In this document: piece by piece, positions 41,480 to 49,662 of the stretch
Numbering within the stretch: the first letter of the stretch is position 1
How the letters are laid out: every line of letters starts with the position of its first letter
Assembly (NCBI GenBank): GCA_031291615.1
Contig: JARLIS010000005.1
Coordinates: forward strand, 25,093 to 89,092
Length of the DNA: 64,000 nt
Origin: Parvibaculum sp.
GTDB taxonomy: Bacteria > Pseudomonadota > Alphaproteobacteria > Parvibaculales > Parvibaculaceae
Direction: 5' to 3'
Notes under the pieces: model-generated
The model's input: the letters and a program-made list of their open reading frames with translations, nothing else
What the model was told of the DNA's origin: nothing
Databases searched by the model: none
Position numbers and translations under genes: made by a program

Positions 41480-41914
41480 TTAATGCACGTTGGCGAGGAT
41501 GTCGACGACGAGCCCCGTGGCCACCGCGATGAGCACGATGTCGTCGCCGACGATGTAGGGCTCGTAGCCCGGCCGGTGCGGAAACCGCTGGGCAAGCTCC
41601 GGCGGCAGCGGATGGCGGACGGCACGCTTGGGAATCCGCTGTCCCACCGCGACGCGCTCGCCATGCGGCAGCGGCTTACCTTCCCATTTGTGGCTGCGGT
41701 AATAGTCGCGCGCGAAGCCCGACTGATCGGCATTGAACTCGGGATGCTCCGCCCGGCCTTGAGAGCGATGGCCCTGTCCGCCGGCCTTCTGATCGTGATG
41801 ACCGGGCGGCGGCATATTGTCGGCAAGCGCGCCGAGCGGCGACAAGGCAAGGAGACTGGCGACGGCGGATGCGAGAATGCGCCGCGAATAGACAGGTCCG
41901 TTCTTGGGCGTCAT
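41480..41914 (-). CDS. RcnB-like exported small protein
   Basis: A 144-residue protein with a signal peptide (YSRRILASAVASLLALSPLG, ALA cleavage) and a Gly/His/Gln-rich segment (PPPGHHDQKAGGQGHRSQGR). The C-terminal RcnB/YohN-like region has FARDYYRSHKWEGKPLPHGE, PLPPELAQRFPHRPGYEPYI and VLIAVATGLVVDIL. The family includes a periplasmic Ni/Co homeostasis protein, but most alphaproteobacterial members are untested. GGGAGAATCCC precedes the ATG. His residues could bind metal. Confidence 0.8.
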   Translation of the reverse strand: MTPKNGPVYSRRILASAVASLLALSPLGALADNMPPPGHHDQKAGGQGHRSQGRAEHPEFNADQSGFARDYYRSHKWEGKPLPHGERVAVGQRIPKRAVRHPLPPELAQRFPHRPGYEPYIVGDDIVLIAVATGLVVDILANVH

Positions 41915-42089
41915 GGGATTCTCCCGATGAATATCGCCCCCCTTCATCGGGATCATACCCCGCGCCCGGCGTCATGACAGCGGAAATCCGCCCGCCCCGG
42001 CGCGGCGCGCCGCCGGATTGTGTTTCGCATTGCGCGCCGAGGCGGTACCTTGCGCGAACAGAAATTGAAAACAAACGGATGGGAACGCC

Positions 42090-43343
42090 ATGTCGGAACT
42101 CAATCAGGATCTGTTTCAACTCGCCATGTCGGAGGAAGCAAGACCTCTGATGGATGCGGTGAAGAAGCACATCAGGGAAAACGTAGACCCGATCACCGAG
42201 GAATTCTTTCGGCTGAACGACGAAAAAAAGGGCAAGGACCGCTGGACCTGGCACCCGCGCCAGCTTGAGCTGCTGGAAGGCGCGAAGAACAAGGCCAAGG
42301 AATCGGGTCTGTGGAATTTCTTCCTGCCGGATTCCGAAATCGGCTCGGGCCTTACAAATCTCGATTACGCCTATATCGCCGTCGAACTCGGCAAATCGCC
42401 GCTTTCCTCCGAATCGCTCAATTGCAGCGCGCCCGACACCGGCAACATGGAAGTGCTGGAGCGCGTCGGCACGCCCGCCCAGAAAAAGCAGTGGCTGGAG
42501 CCTCTGCTCAACGGCGACATCCGCTCCGCCTATGCGATGACGGAACCGGATATTCCGAGCTCGGACGCCAAGAACATCCGCACCAGCGCCGTGCTCGACG
42601 GCGACGAATGGGTCATCAACGGCGAGAAGTTCTATATCTCCGGCGCGGGCGATCCGCGCTGCAAGATCATGATCGTCATGGTGAGGACGAGCCCCGACGC
42701 GCCGCCCAGCAGGCAGCAGTCGCAGATCCTCGTCCCCAAGGACACGCCCGGCGTCGAGATCCTCGAAGGCATGCAGGTCTTCGGCAAGGACCATGCGCCC
42801 TGGGGCCACATGCATATCCGCTTCAACAATGTGCGTGTGCCCAAGGAGAACATCCTGCTCGGCGAAGGCCGCGGCTTTGAAATCTCGCAGGTGCGTCTTG
42901 GACCAGGCCGCATCCATCACTGCATGCGCTCGATCGGCAAGGCCGAGAAGGCGCTGGAACTGATGGTAAAGCGCTCGGCGACGCGTCAGGCCTTCGGCAA
43001 GCCCATCGCCAAGCTCGGCGGCAACCTCGAGATCATTTCCCGTGCCCGCATCGAGATCAACGCGATGCGCCTCGCCGTCTTGCAGGCGGCCAAGGCGATG
43101 GACGTGCTGGGCAACAAGGAAGCCCGTGTCTATGTGAGCGCGGTGAAGGCCATGGTGCCGGAACGGGTCTGCCTCATCATCGATCAGGCGATCCAGATGC
43201 ATGGCGCAACAGGCATCTCGCAATGGACGCCGCTCGCCGATCTCTACACCGACATGCGCCATCTGCGCTTCGCGGACGGTCCCGACGAAGTCCATCACAT
43301 GGTCGTCGGCCGCGCCGAGATCCAGAAGCACGGCCTCTGGTAG
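42090..43343 (+). CDS. Acyl-CoA dehydrogenase (ACAD10/11-like)
   Basis: A 417-residue FAD enzyme. The N-terminal helical domain includes WNFFLPDSEIGSGLTNLDYA. The beta domain has SAYAMTEPDIPSSDAKNI (YxMTEP) and WVINGEKFYISGAGDPRC. The C-terminal helical domain shows RSIGKAEKALELMVKRSATR and IIDQAIQMHGATGISQWTPL, ending DEVHHMVVGRAEIQK. The WTWHP region and SGAGDP are typical of the ACAD10/11 subgroup, which often handles 4-hydroxy or branched substrates. AACGCC only weakly precedes the ATG. Substrate not determinable; ETF from 54772-56459 is the likely electron acceptor. Confidence 0.88.
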   Translation: MSELNQDLFQLAMSEEARPLMDAVKKHIRENVDPITEEFFRLNDEKKGKDRWTWHPRQLELLEGAKNKAKESGLWNFFLPDSEIGSGLTNLDYAYIAVELGKSPLSSESLNCSAPDTGNMEVLERVGTPAQKKQWLEPLLNGDIRSAYAMTEPDIPSSDAKNIRTSAVLDGDEWVINGEKFYISGAGDPRCKIMIVMVRTSPDAPPSRQQSQILVPKDTPGVEILEGMQVFGKDHAPWGHMHIRFNNVRVPKENILLGEGRGFEISQVRLGPGRIHHCMRSIGKAEKALELMVKRSATRQAFGKPIAKLGGNLEIISRARIEINAMRLAVLQAAKAMDVLGNKEARVYVSAVKAMVPERVCLIIDQAIQMHGATGISQWTPLADLYTDMRHLRFADGPDEVHHMVVGRAEIQKHGLW

Positions 43344-43378
43344 GCGCCGCGCCCGCCACCGGCGATGCTGAAATGAGA

Positions 43379-43409
43379 AACGCCGGCCCCGTCATGGGGC
43401 CGGCGTTTT
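43379..43409. terminator. Rho-independent terminator between convergent genes
   Basis: AACGCCGGCCCC, loop GTCAT, GGGGCCGGCG then TTTTG. It ends the acyl-CoA dehydrogenase and, by the A run on its left side, may also serve the convergent diiron gene. Confidence 0.85.
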
Positions 43410-43431
43410 GATTTTGCGGAAAGCGACGGGC

Positions 43432-44514
43432 CTACTCGGCCGCCGCCGTCGCCCGCGCGGCGATGCGCTCGATATGCTTGCGCCGCGCGTCGAACTCGCG
43501 CGCGATGTTGTCGTCGTCCGACTGCATCTTGTCGACATCCTGATCGGCATAGGCGAGCACGCCCATCTCCTCATAGCCCTTGCGGATGCGCGGACCCCAG
43601 AGCCCGACATCCTTCACGATGGGTACGATGCGCTGGAAGAGCGAATTGCGGAACATCGTCATGAAGCCGGAATTATACATGTGCTCGCCGCAGGCGACGG
43701 GATCGAGGCCGAGATTCTTCCAGACCTCCACCGCATCGAAGCGGTCGCGCATGAGATAACTCGCTTCGAGCAGGAATTCCTCTCGCTCGTCGCGCTCCTT
43801 CTCGGTGAGATGCGGATAGTAGTCGCGCAGCGCCAGCCGGCCGAAAGCCACATGCCGCGCCTCGTCCTGCATCACATAGGCGTTGACGGCGGCCGCCAGC
43901 GGGTTCTGCGCATTGTCGCGGATCTGCGCGAAGGAGGCGAGCGCCAGCCCCTCGATGACGACCTGCATGCCGAGATAGGTCATGTCCCAGCGGCTGTCGA
44001 GCAGCGTCTGTTCGATGAGATCCTGCAAGGGCTTCGTCATCGGATAGACGATGGCGAATTTTTCAAGGAGCCGCTTGTAGCTCTCGACGTGGCGCGCTTC
44101 ATCGATCACCTGCGTCGAGGCATAGAACTTGGAATCGATGTCGGGCACCTGCGTCACGATCTTCGCCGTGCAGATCAGCGCGCCCTGCTCGCCCTGCATG
44201 AACTGCGAAAGCTGCCAGGCCTGAAAATGCTTGCGCACATGCGCCTTTTCCTTGCGCGACATCTTCTCGAACTGCGCCATGCCGTTGATGGGCAGCATCT
44301 CGTCGGGAAGCTGTTCGGGATTGTCCTCGTCAAGCTCCTGAGACCAGTCGATGCGCGTATTCGCATCCCACTGCATCTCGACGCCCTTGCGATAGAGCCC
44401 CATCATCGTGGTGCGCTCGGGGTCGTAGGTCCAGTTGAAGGTGGCGTCGAAATTCTGCGGCACCGACCAGTGGCTGCCCTCAAGCTCGAGCGCATATTGC
44501 TTCGTGAATCCCAT
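43432..44514 (-). CDS. Ferritin-like diiron-carboxylate protein (R2/AurF-like oxygenase fold)
   Basis: A 360-residue helical protein with a complete diiron ligand set: E109 (FMQGEQGAL), E139/H142 (VIDEARHVESY), E188 (VVIEGLALASF) and E218/H221 (MQDEARHVAFG). This is the E-ExxH-E-ExxH order of ribonucleotide-reductase-R2-like oxygenases/oxidases. No radical-transfer motifs of true NrdB were recognised. AGGAGGAACCGC precedes the ATG. It is divergent from ccr with 230 bp between. Substrate unknown; a long-chain acyl or aromatic oxidation is possible. Confidence 0.82.
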   Translation of the reverse strand: MGFTKQYALELEGSHWSVPQNFDATFNWTYDPERTTMMGLYRKGVEMQWDANTRIDWSQELDEDNPEQLPDEMLPINGMAQFEKMSRKEKAHVRKHFQAWQLSQFMQGEQGALICTAKIVTQVPDIDSKFYASTQVIDEARHVESYKRLLEKFAIVYPMTKPLQDLIEQTLLDSRWDMTYLGMQVVIEGLALASFAQIRDNAQNPLAAAVNAYVMQDEARHVAFGRLALRDYYPHLTEKERDEREEFLLEASYLMRDRFDAVEVWKNLGLDPVACGEHMYNSGFMTMFRNSLFQRIVPIVKDVGLWGPRIRKGYEEMGVLAYADQDVDKMQSDDDNIAREFDARRKHIERIAARATAAAE

Positions 44515-44641
44515 GCGGTTCCTCCTCCCAAAAGCCCGCTTGCGGAGCGGAACTCCGCAATTCCTCCCAAGCCTATACTCCGCAGAGCCGTTGGCAAGCG
44601 CCGGGCGCGGCTTCCCGTCCCGTCAAAGTCCAATGCTGCAC

Positions 44642-44658
44642 TGCAAAATCTCCTTGCA
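44642..44658. promoter_or_regulatory. Inverted repeat TGCAA-N7-TTGCA upstream of ccr
   Basis: Perfect 5-bp arms 87 bp before the ccr ATG and about 130 bp from the diiron gene start. It loosely resembles TTTGCAAA-type sites bound by short-chain acyl-CoA regulators (PccR in Rhodobacter). The resemblance is partial and the regulator is not in the window. Confidence 0.3.
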
Positions 44659-44744
44659 TCCGCTCCGGCAACCCACAATGATCCGCCCAAACGGGCCGGC
44701 CTGTCTTGCAGTCGACATACGGCCCAAAATCTGAGGTCGAGTTG

Positions 44745-46040
44745 ATGACGAAATTGGAAAAGGCGGCGGCTTCCGCCGCCGGCGGCGCCGCGCCCCTGAA
44801 GGACCTTTACGAGGTCGGCGAGATCCCGCCGCTCGGCCATGTGCCGGCGAAAATGTATGCCTGGACGATCCGCCGCGACCGCCAGGGCCCGCCCGAACAG
44901 GCCATGCAGGTCGAAGTGGTTCCGACCTGGGAACTCGACAGCCACGACGTGCTGGTTCTCGTGATGGCCGCGGGCGTCAACTACAACGGCGTCTGGGCCG
45001 CGCTCGGCACGCCCATTTCCGTCTTCGACGTTCACAAGCTGCCCTATCACATCGCCGGTTCCGACGCCTCGGGCATCGTCTATGCGGTCGGCTCCAAGGT
45101 CACGCGCTGGAAGGTGGGCGACGAAGTCGTCATCCATTGCAACCAGGACGATCACGACGACGAGGAGTCGAATGGCGGCGATCCGATGTTCTCGCCTACG
45201 CAGCGCATCTGGGGCTACGAGACGCCGGACGGCTCCTTCGCGCAATTCTGTCGCGTGCAGTCCCAGCAGCTGATGAAGCGCCCGAAGCATCTCACCTGGG
45301 AAGAAAGCGCCTGCTACACGCTGACGCTCGCCACCGCCTATCGCATGCTCTTCGGCCATCGCCCGCATATTCTTGAGCCGGGCCAGAATGTCCTCGTCTG
45401 GGGCGCATCGGGCGGCCTCGGCAGCTTCGCCGTGCAGCTTTGCGCGACCGCGGGCGCCAACGCGATCGGCGTCATCTCGGATGAATCGAAGCGCGAATAT
45501 GTGATGTCCTTGGGCGCCAAGGGCGTCATCAACCGCAAGGACTATGATTGCTGGGGCCAGCTCCCCAAGGTGAACTCCGCCGAGTTCAACGACTTCATGA
45601 AGGAAGCGCGGAAATTCGGCAAGGCGATCTGGGACATTTGCGGCAAGGGCGTCGATCCCGACATCGTCTTCGAGCATCCCGGCGAAGCGACCTTCCCCGT
45701 CTCCTGCATGGTCGCAAAGCGCGGCGGCATGGTCGTCTTCTGCGCCGGTACGAGCGGCTTCAATATCACCTTCGACGCGCGTTTCGTCTGGATGCGCCAG
45801 AAGCGCATTCAGGGCTCGCATTTCGCGCATCTGAAGCAGGCCTCCGCCGCGAACCAGCTCGTCATCGACCGCCGCATCGATCCGGGCCTCTCGGAAGTCT
45901 TCGCCTGGAACAACATCCCGAAAGCGCACATGAAGATGTGGCGGAACGAACACCTGCCCGGCAACATGGCCGTGCTCGTGTCCGCAAAGCGCCCGGGCCT
46001 GCGCACCTATGAAGACGCGATCGAGGCCGGCAACGGCTGA
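44745..46040 (+). CDS. ccr: Crotonyl-CoA carboxylase/reductase
   Basis: A 431-residue MDR-superfamily enzyme that reductively carboxylates crotonyl-CoA to (2S)-ethylmalonyl-CoA with NADPH and CO2, the hallmark step of the ethylmalonyl-CoA pathway. Signatures: LKDLYEVGEIPPLGHVPAKM at the N-terminus, HCNQDDHDDEESNGGDPMFS, the NADPH loop VLVWGASGGLGSFAVQ, and FEHPGEATFPVSCMVAKRGG. Length fits Ccr rather than plain reductases (about 340). GAGG precedes ATG 44745. It ends one base before the convergent TauE gene stop. Confidence 0.94.
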   Translation: MTKLEKAAASAAGGAAPLKDLYEVGEIPPLGHVPAKMYAWTIRRDRQGPPEQAMQVEVVPTWELDSHDVLVLVMAAGVNYNGVWAALGTPISVFDVHKLPYHIAGSDASGIVYAVGSKVTRWKVGDEVVIHCNQDDHDDEESNGGDPMFSPTQRIWGYETPDGSFAQFCRVQSQQLMKRPKHLTWEESACYTLTLATAYRMLFGHRPHILEPGQNVLVWGASGGLGSFAVQLCATAGANAIGVISDESKREYVMSLGAKGVINRKDYDCWGQLPKVNSAEFNDFMKEARKFGKAIWDICGKGVDPDIVFEHPGEATFPVSCMVAKRGGMVVFCAGTSGFNITFDARFVWMRQKRIQGSHFAHLKQASAANQLVIDRRIDPGLSEVFAWNNIPKAHMKMWRNEHLPGNMAVLVSAKRPGLRTYEDAIEAGNG

Positions 46041-46041
46041 A

Positions 46042-46845
46042 CTAGGCGAAGCTGAACGCGGCAAGCCCGCGCGCCGTCACATAGACGCCGACGACAATGA
46101 CGACGACCGCGAAGACGCGCGCAAGCAGCGCCTTCTTCGCGGCAAGTCGCCGCGAGAGCGCGGTGCCTGCGGCGGCGCCCGCGACGCCGCCTGCGAGCAT
46201 CAGTACCGCCACCTGCCAATCGACCAGGCCGGACAAGGCGTAGCTCGTGGCGGTCGCGACCGCGAAGGCCGCAACCGACACCAGCGATGATCCGACGGCG
46301 TTGATGACCGGCATGTTGGTCGCATTGGCAAGGCCCGGCACGATGAGAAAGCCGCCGCCGATGCCGAAGAAGCCCGAGAGCGCGCCGACGCCCGCGCCAT
46401 AGCCGAGAAGCGAGGGAAGAAGCCTGCGCGCGCTCGACATATCGAGCCGGACGGCGGGGTCGCCTTCGGACCCCTTGCGCAAGAACATCGTCGCGCCGAC
46501 CGCGAGCATGATGAGGCCGAAAAGCGAAAGCAGCAGCTTGCCGTCGACGGCCTTGCCCGCCAGCGCGCCGAGGAACGCGCCCGCGACGCCCGCCGCCGCG
46601 AAGACAAGCGCGCAGGGCCATTTGACGGTGCGGGCACGCGCATGAAGCACGACGCCGACCCCGGCATTGGCCGCCACCGCGACGGCGCTGGTGCCGATGG
46701 CGACATGGGTGGATGGAATGCCGACCGCATAGAGCAGCAAGGGCACGGCGAGAATCGAACCGCCGCCGCCGATGAGGCCGAGCGTCAGCCCGATCGCGCC
46801 GCCCGACAGAAGCGACATGAGGTCGGCGACGGAAACAGTGGTCAT
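46042..46845 (-). CDS. TauE/SafE-type sulfite (anion) exporter
   Basis: A 267-residue membrane protein with the two-repeat TauE/SafE architecture. Repeat 1 has GAIGLTLGLIGGGGSILAVP and VAIGTSAVAVAANAGVG; repeat 2 has GAGVGALSGFFGIGGGFLIV and VINAVGSSLVSVAAF. About eight TM segments. The gene sits seven bases after the rhodanese gene and in the same direction as the BigR-like repressor gene, matching the known BigR operons where it exports sulfite produced from persulfide oxidation. Confidence 0.9.
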   Translation of the reverse strand: MTTVSVADLMSLLSGGAIGLTLGLIGGGGSILAVPLLLYAVGIPSTHVAIGTSAVAVAANAGVGVVLHARARTVKWPCALVFAAAGVAGAFLGALAGKAVDGKLLLSLFGLIMLAVGATMFLRKGSEGDPAVRLDMSSARRLLPSLLGYGAGVGALSGFFGIGGGFLIVPGLANATNMPVINAVGSSLVSVAAFAVATATSYALSGLVDWQVAVLMLAGGVAGAAAGTALSRRLAAKKALLARVFAVVVIVVGVYVTARGLAAFSFA

Positions 46846-46852
46846 CCGGCGC

Positions 46853-47374
46853 TCAACCGCGCGCGGCCCGGCGGTTCCAGGGCATCAGCGCAAGGAACCG
46901 CGCCATGCCGCAAAAGCCGGTGACGCCAGCAACGACCAGCCCCGCGCCCGCAAAGGCCGAAAGCGCGTAAAAGGCGGGATGCAAAGTCGCACCGAGAAAC
47001 ACGCCGACAAGAACGAGGCTTCCGGCCGAGATCTGCACCTGCCGCATCAGCTCCATCGGCTGTTTTGTATCGACGGCGACGGGAAGCCCCGCCGTCTTCC
47101 AGCCTTCAAGTCCGCCTTCGAGGATATAGGCATCGCAAGCATCCGACGGCAGCCGCGCGGCATTGGCCTGCGTCCTCATGCCGGACTTGCAATGATAGAC
47201 GACGATCTCGCCCGCCTTTGGCTGAGGGAGCCTGTCGATTTTCGACAGCGGCGCATTCTTCGCGCCCGGAATGTGCTCGCGGGCGAACTCGTCCGGCTCG
47301 CGAATATCGACGATGGCCGCGCCGCGATCCTTGAGCGCCTTCGCTTCGGCGGCGGAAACGACTTTCAATGTCAT
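46853..47374 (-). CDS. Rhodanese-like domain fused to DUF2892 membrane region
   Basis: A 173-residue protein. Residues about 5-105 form a rhodanese with EFAREHIPGAKNAPLSKID and the active Cys in VVYHCKSGMRTQANAARL. Residues about 120-173 form two TM helices of DUF2892 type (SLVLVGVFLGATLHPAFYAL, then GAGLVVAGVTGFCGMARFLA). This fusion is characteristic of BigR-regulated sulfur detoxification operons. GAGGAG precedes ATG 47374. It moves sulfane sulfur between thiols and acceptors at the inner membrane. Confidence 0.9.
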   Translation of the reverse strand: MTLKVVSAAEAKALKDRGAAIVDIREPDEFAREHIPGAKNAPLSKIDRLPQPKAGEIVVYHCKSGMRTQANAARLPSDACDAYILEGGLEGWKTAGLPVAVDTKQPMELMRQVQISAGSLVLVGVFLGATLHPAFYALSAFAGAGLVVAGVTGFCGMARFLALMPWNRRAARG

Positions 47375-47415
47375 GGCTTCAACTCCTCGATCTGCAACAA
47401 GACGGCCTTGGCCGT

Positions 47416-47724
47416 TCAGGGGCAATAAATGTCTTTCAGCACTTTGAGAATCTTCGCCGCGTCGGGATCGGCGATCCGGTAAAAAACCATCTGCTGTTCC
47501 TTGCGCGCTTCGACGAGCCCGTCGTCGCGCAGCTTGGCGAGATGCTGCGACAGCGCCGACATGCCGAGATCGACCTCGGCCGCGATGTCGGAAACCTTCG
47601 CCTCTCCGTTGACCGCAAGCATGCAGAGAATGAGAAGCCGCTTCTCGTTCGCAAGCAGCCGCAGCATCGCCGCCGCCTCTCCCGCACTTGCCGCCAACCG
47701 GCTCATATCCGCCTTCTTCAGCAT
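47416..47724 (-). CDS. BigR/SqrR-like ArsR-family persulfide-responsive repressor
   Basis: A 102-residue ArsR-type winged-helix protein. The HTH is VDLGMSALSQHLAKLRDDGL, wing RKEQQMVFYRI. Two cysteines, C34 (RLLILCMLAV) and C101 (penultimate, DIYCP), match the spacing of the redox pair in BigR/SqrR that forms a tetrasulfide link with persulfide and releases DNA. It is first of a three-gene run with rhodanese and TauE, and divergent from a persulfide dioxygenase, with a dyad between. Confidence 0.9.
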   Translation of the reverse strand: MLKKADMSRLAASAGEAAAMLRLLANEKRLLILCMLAVNGEAKVSDIAAEVDLGMSALSQHLAKLRDDGLVEARKEQQMVFYRIADPDAAKILKVLKDIYCP

Positions 47725-47749
47725 CTTCCGACCTGCTTCATTTTAGGTA

Positions 47750-47764
47750 TTGCTAATTTAGTAA
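47750..47764. promoter_or_regulatory. Candidate BigR operator
   Basis: TTGCTAA-T-TTAGTAA: arms match 6 of 7 within an AT-rich stretch between the divergent repressor and dioxygenase genes, where a shared operator is expected. Confidence 0.55.
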
Positions 47765-47812
47765 CTTCTAACATATATGTCAAGTCATCGCACGAACCCG
47801 GGAGAAACCTCC

Positions 47813-48706
47813 ATGAACAAGATCGCAAGCCCCTCGATCCGGGCGTTTTTCGACGAACCGACCAACACGGTGAGTTATCTTGTGATGGACGCCGAAACGC
47901 GCGAAGCCGCGATCATCGACCCGGTGCTCGATTTCGACATCCGGTCGGGAAAAATCTCGACGTCGGGCGCGGACGCCATTCTCGCCGCGGCGAAGGAAGA
48001 CGGCGCGCGCGTCCTCTGGATACTCGAAACGCACGCCCATGCCGACCACCTGTCCTCGGCGCAATATCTGAAGGCGAAGACCGGCGCGCGCGTCGGCATC
48101 GGCGCGAAAATCGGCGACGTGCAGAAAATCTTCGATCCGGTTTTCAGCGCCGCGCGGCGCCCCGCAGATGGCCGTGAATTCGACAAGCTGTTCGGCGACG
48201 GCGAACGCCTTGCGATCGGAAAGCTGACGGTCGATGTCCTGTCGACGCCCGGCCACACGCCGGCCTGCATCTCCTACCGGATCGGCGATGCGGTCTTCGT
48301 CGGCGACACGCTCTTCATGCCGGATTACGGAACCGCGCGGGCGGACTTCCCCGGCGGCGACGCCCATGCGCTCTATCGTTCGATCCGGCGCATCCTCGCC
48401 CTGCCGCCGGAAACCCGGCTGTTCATGTGCCACGACTACAAGGCGCCCGGCCGGTCGGCCTTTGCATGGGAAACGACGGTCGCAGAGGAACGCGCGCGCA
48501 ATGTCCAGATTCACGACGGGATCGGCGAGGAGGAGTTCGTGCAGGCAAGGCAGGCGCGCGACAGGACGCTCGCCGCGCCGCTTCTGCTGCTGCCCTCCAT
48601 CCAGGTGAACATTCGCGCCGGCCATTTGCCGGCGCCGGACGCGAACGGCAGGCGCTACCTGCGCACGCCGTTGACGCTCGGCGAAGAAGCGAACGCGGCG
48701 CTCTAG
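47813..48706 (+). CDS. Persulfide dioxygenase, Blh/ETHE1-like MBL-fold protein
   Basis: A 297-residue metallo-beta-lactamase-fold dioxygenase. The metal motif is WILETHAHADHLSSAQYLK (HxHxDH), followed by VLSTPGHTPACISYRIGDAV, GDTLFMPDYGTARADFPGGD and LFMCHDYKAPGR. The mononuclear-iron ETHE1 set (two His and an Asp) is present. It oxidises glutathione persulfide to sulfite. GGGAGAAACCTCC precedes ATG 47813; the ATG at 47777 lacks such a site. It lacks the fused rhodanese seen in some homologs, which is encoded separately across the promoter. Confidence 0.9.
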   Translation: MNKIASPSIRAFFDEPTNTVSYLVMDAETREAAIIDPVLDFDIRSGKISTSGADAILAAAKEDGARVLWILETHAHADHLSSAQYLKAKTGARVGIGAKIGDVQKIFDPVFSAARRPADGREFDKLFGDGERLAIGKLTVDVLSTPGHTPACISYRIGDAVFVGDTLFMPDYGTARADFPGGDAHALYRSIRRILALPPETRLFMCHDYKAPGRSAFAWETTVAEERARNVQIHDGIGEEEFVQARQARDRTLAAPLLLLPSIQVNIRAGHLPAPDANGRRYLRTPLTLGEEANAAL

Positions 48707-48718
48707 GCTGCCCGCTCT

Positions 48719-49471
48719 TCAATGCACGGCGGCAAGCGCTTCGCGATGTTCGGCGGCAGGCACGGCCTGCTCGGCCTCGGGCTCCCCGGCTTGATCCTCA
48801 TGCGCGGGGGCCTCGACCGCCGACGCTTCGACAACATGCGCCTCCGCAACCGGCTCTTCGACGACCGGCTCGGGATCGGCGGAAACGGCTTCGGCATGAG
48901 CCTCGACCGCCGGCTCCAGATGGGCGGGGGCAGCGTCCTGCGCCTCTTCGACGGCCGCCTCCGCATGCTCCCCGGACGCATCGAAACCCGTGGCCGCCGC
49001 CGCAACGGGCGCGGCCTGCGCCGCCTTCATCTTCCGCCTCTCGATATCGCCGATCTCGTCGAGATCGAGCGCAACGAAATCATCTTTCCAAAATGCAAAT
49101 GGAAGAAGCGCGGCAATAAAGAGCGCGAAGGCCGGCACGAACCCGGTCGCCGCATCGATGAGAAGAACGACGTGAAAATCCGAAATCAGCGGCTGGAAGA
49201 GCGCCTTGCCGACCGCCGCCGCGCTCACGCCGAGGATGACGGCCTGAACCGAATAGCTGAAGCGGCGCAGGAATCCGAGGATCACGAATATCCCGATGAC
49301 GCCCGCGACGACGCCGAAGGCGAGCTGCACGACCGGATTGTTGAAATCGCTGCCGTAGAACCTGTTGGAAATCTCGATGGCCCTTTCGGGATGCACGAAC
49401 TTCACCGCACCCCATGCGATGAGATAAAGCCCCGTGCAAAGCCGCAGAGCCAATAAAGCGACCGCCTTCAT
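48719..49471 (-). CDS. DoxX-like membrane protein with acidic Ala/Pro/Glu tail
   Basis: A 250-residue protein. The first 140 residues form four TM segments with the DoxX-like LRLCTGLYLIAWGAVKFVHP and VVQLAFGVVAGVIGIFVILG. The remaining 110 residues are a low-complexity, strongly acidic tail rich in Ala, Glu, Pro and Val (for example VEAHAEAVSADPEPVVEEPV), probably disordered in the cytoplasm. GGGGGATAAGGAA precedes ATG 49471. DoxX relatives take part in thiosulfate or redox metabolism, which would suit the adjacent sulfur module, but the tail is not typical. Confidence 0.75.
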   Translation of the reverse strand: MKAVALLALRLCTGLYLIAWGAVKFVHPERAIEISNRFYGSDFNNPVVQLAFGVVAGVIGIFVILGFLRRFSYSVQAVILGVSAAAVGKALFQPLISDFHVVLLIDAATGFVPAFALFIAALLPFAFWKDDFVALDLDEIGDIERRKMKAAQAAPVAAAATGFDASGEHAEAAVEEAQDAAPAHLEPAVEAHAEAVSADPEPVVEEPVAEAHVVEASAVEAPAHEDQAGEPEAEQAVPAAEHREALAAVH

Positions 49472-49662
49472 TTCCTTATCCCCCAGCCAAGGTCTCGAAG
49501 CCGCGAAAGCAAGTGTGACCGCAAGGGGATACCGCCGCCAAGTACCAGTTTTATGAACCGACCAGTTTGCCGCATGGTTCGCGGCCTCGTCTGGCCGCAT
49601 TCTGATCTTCGCGCTATACCTGCCCGTATAACTTCGAGATCGAGCCCAGAAAGCGTATCGAC

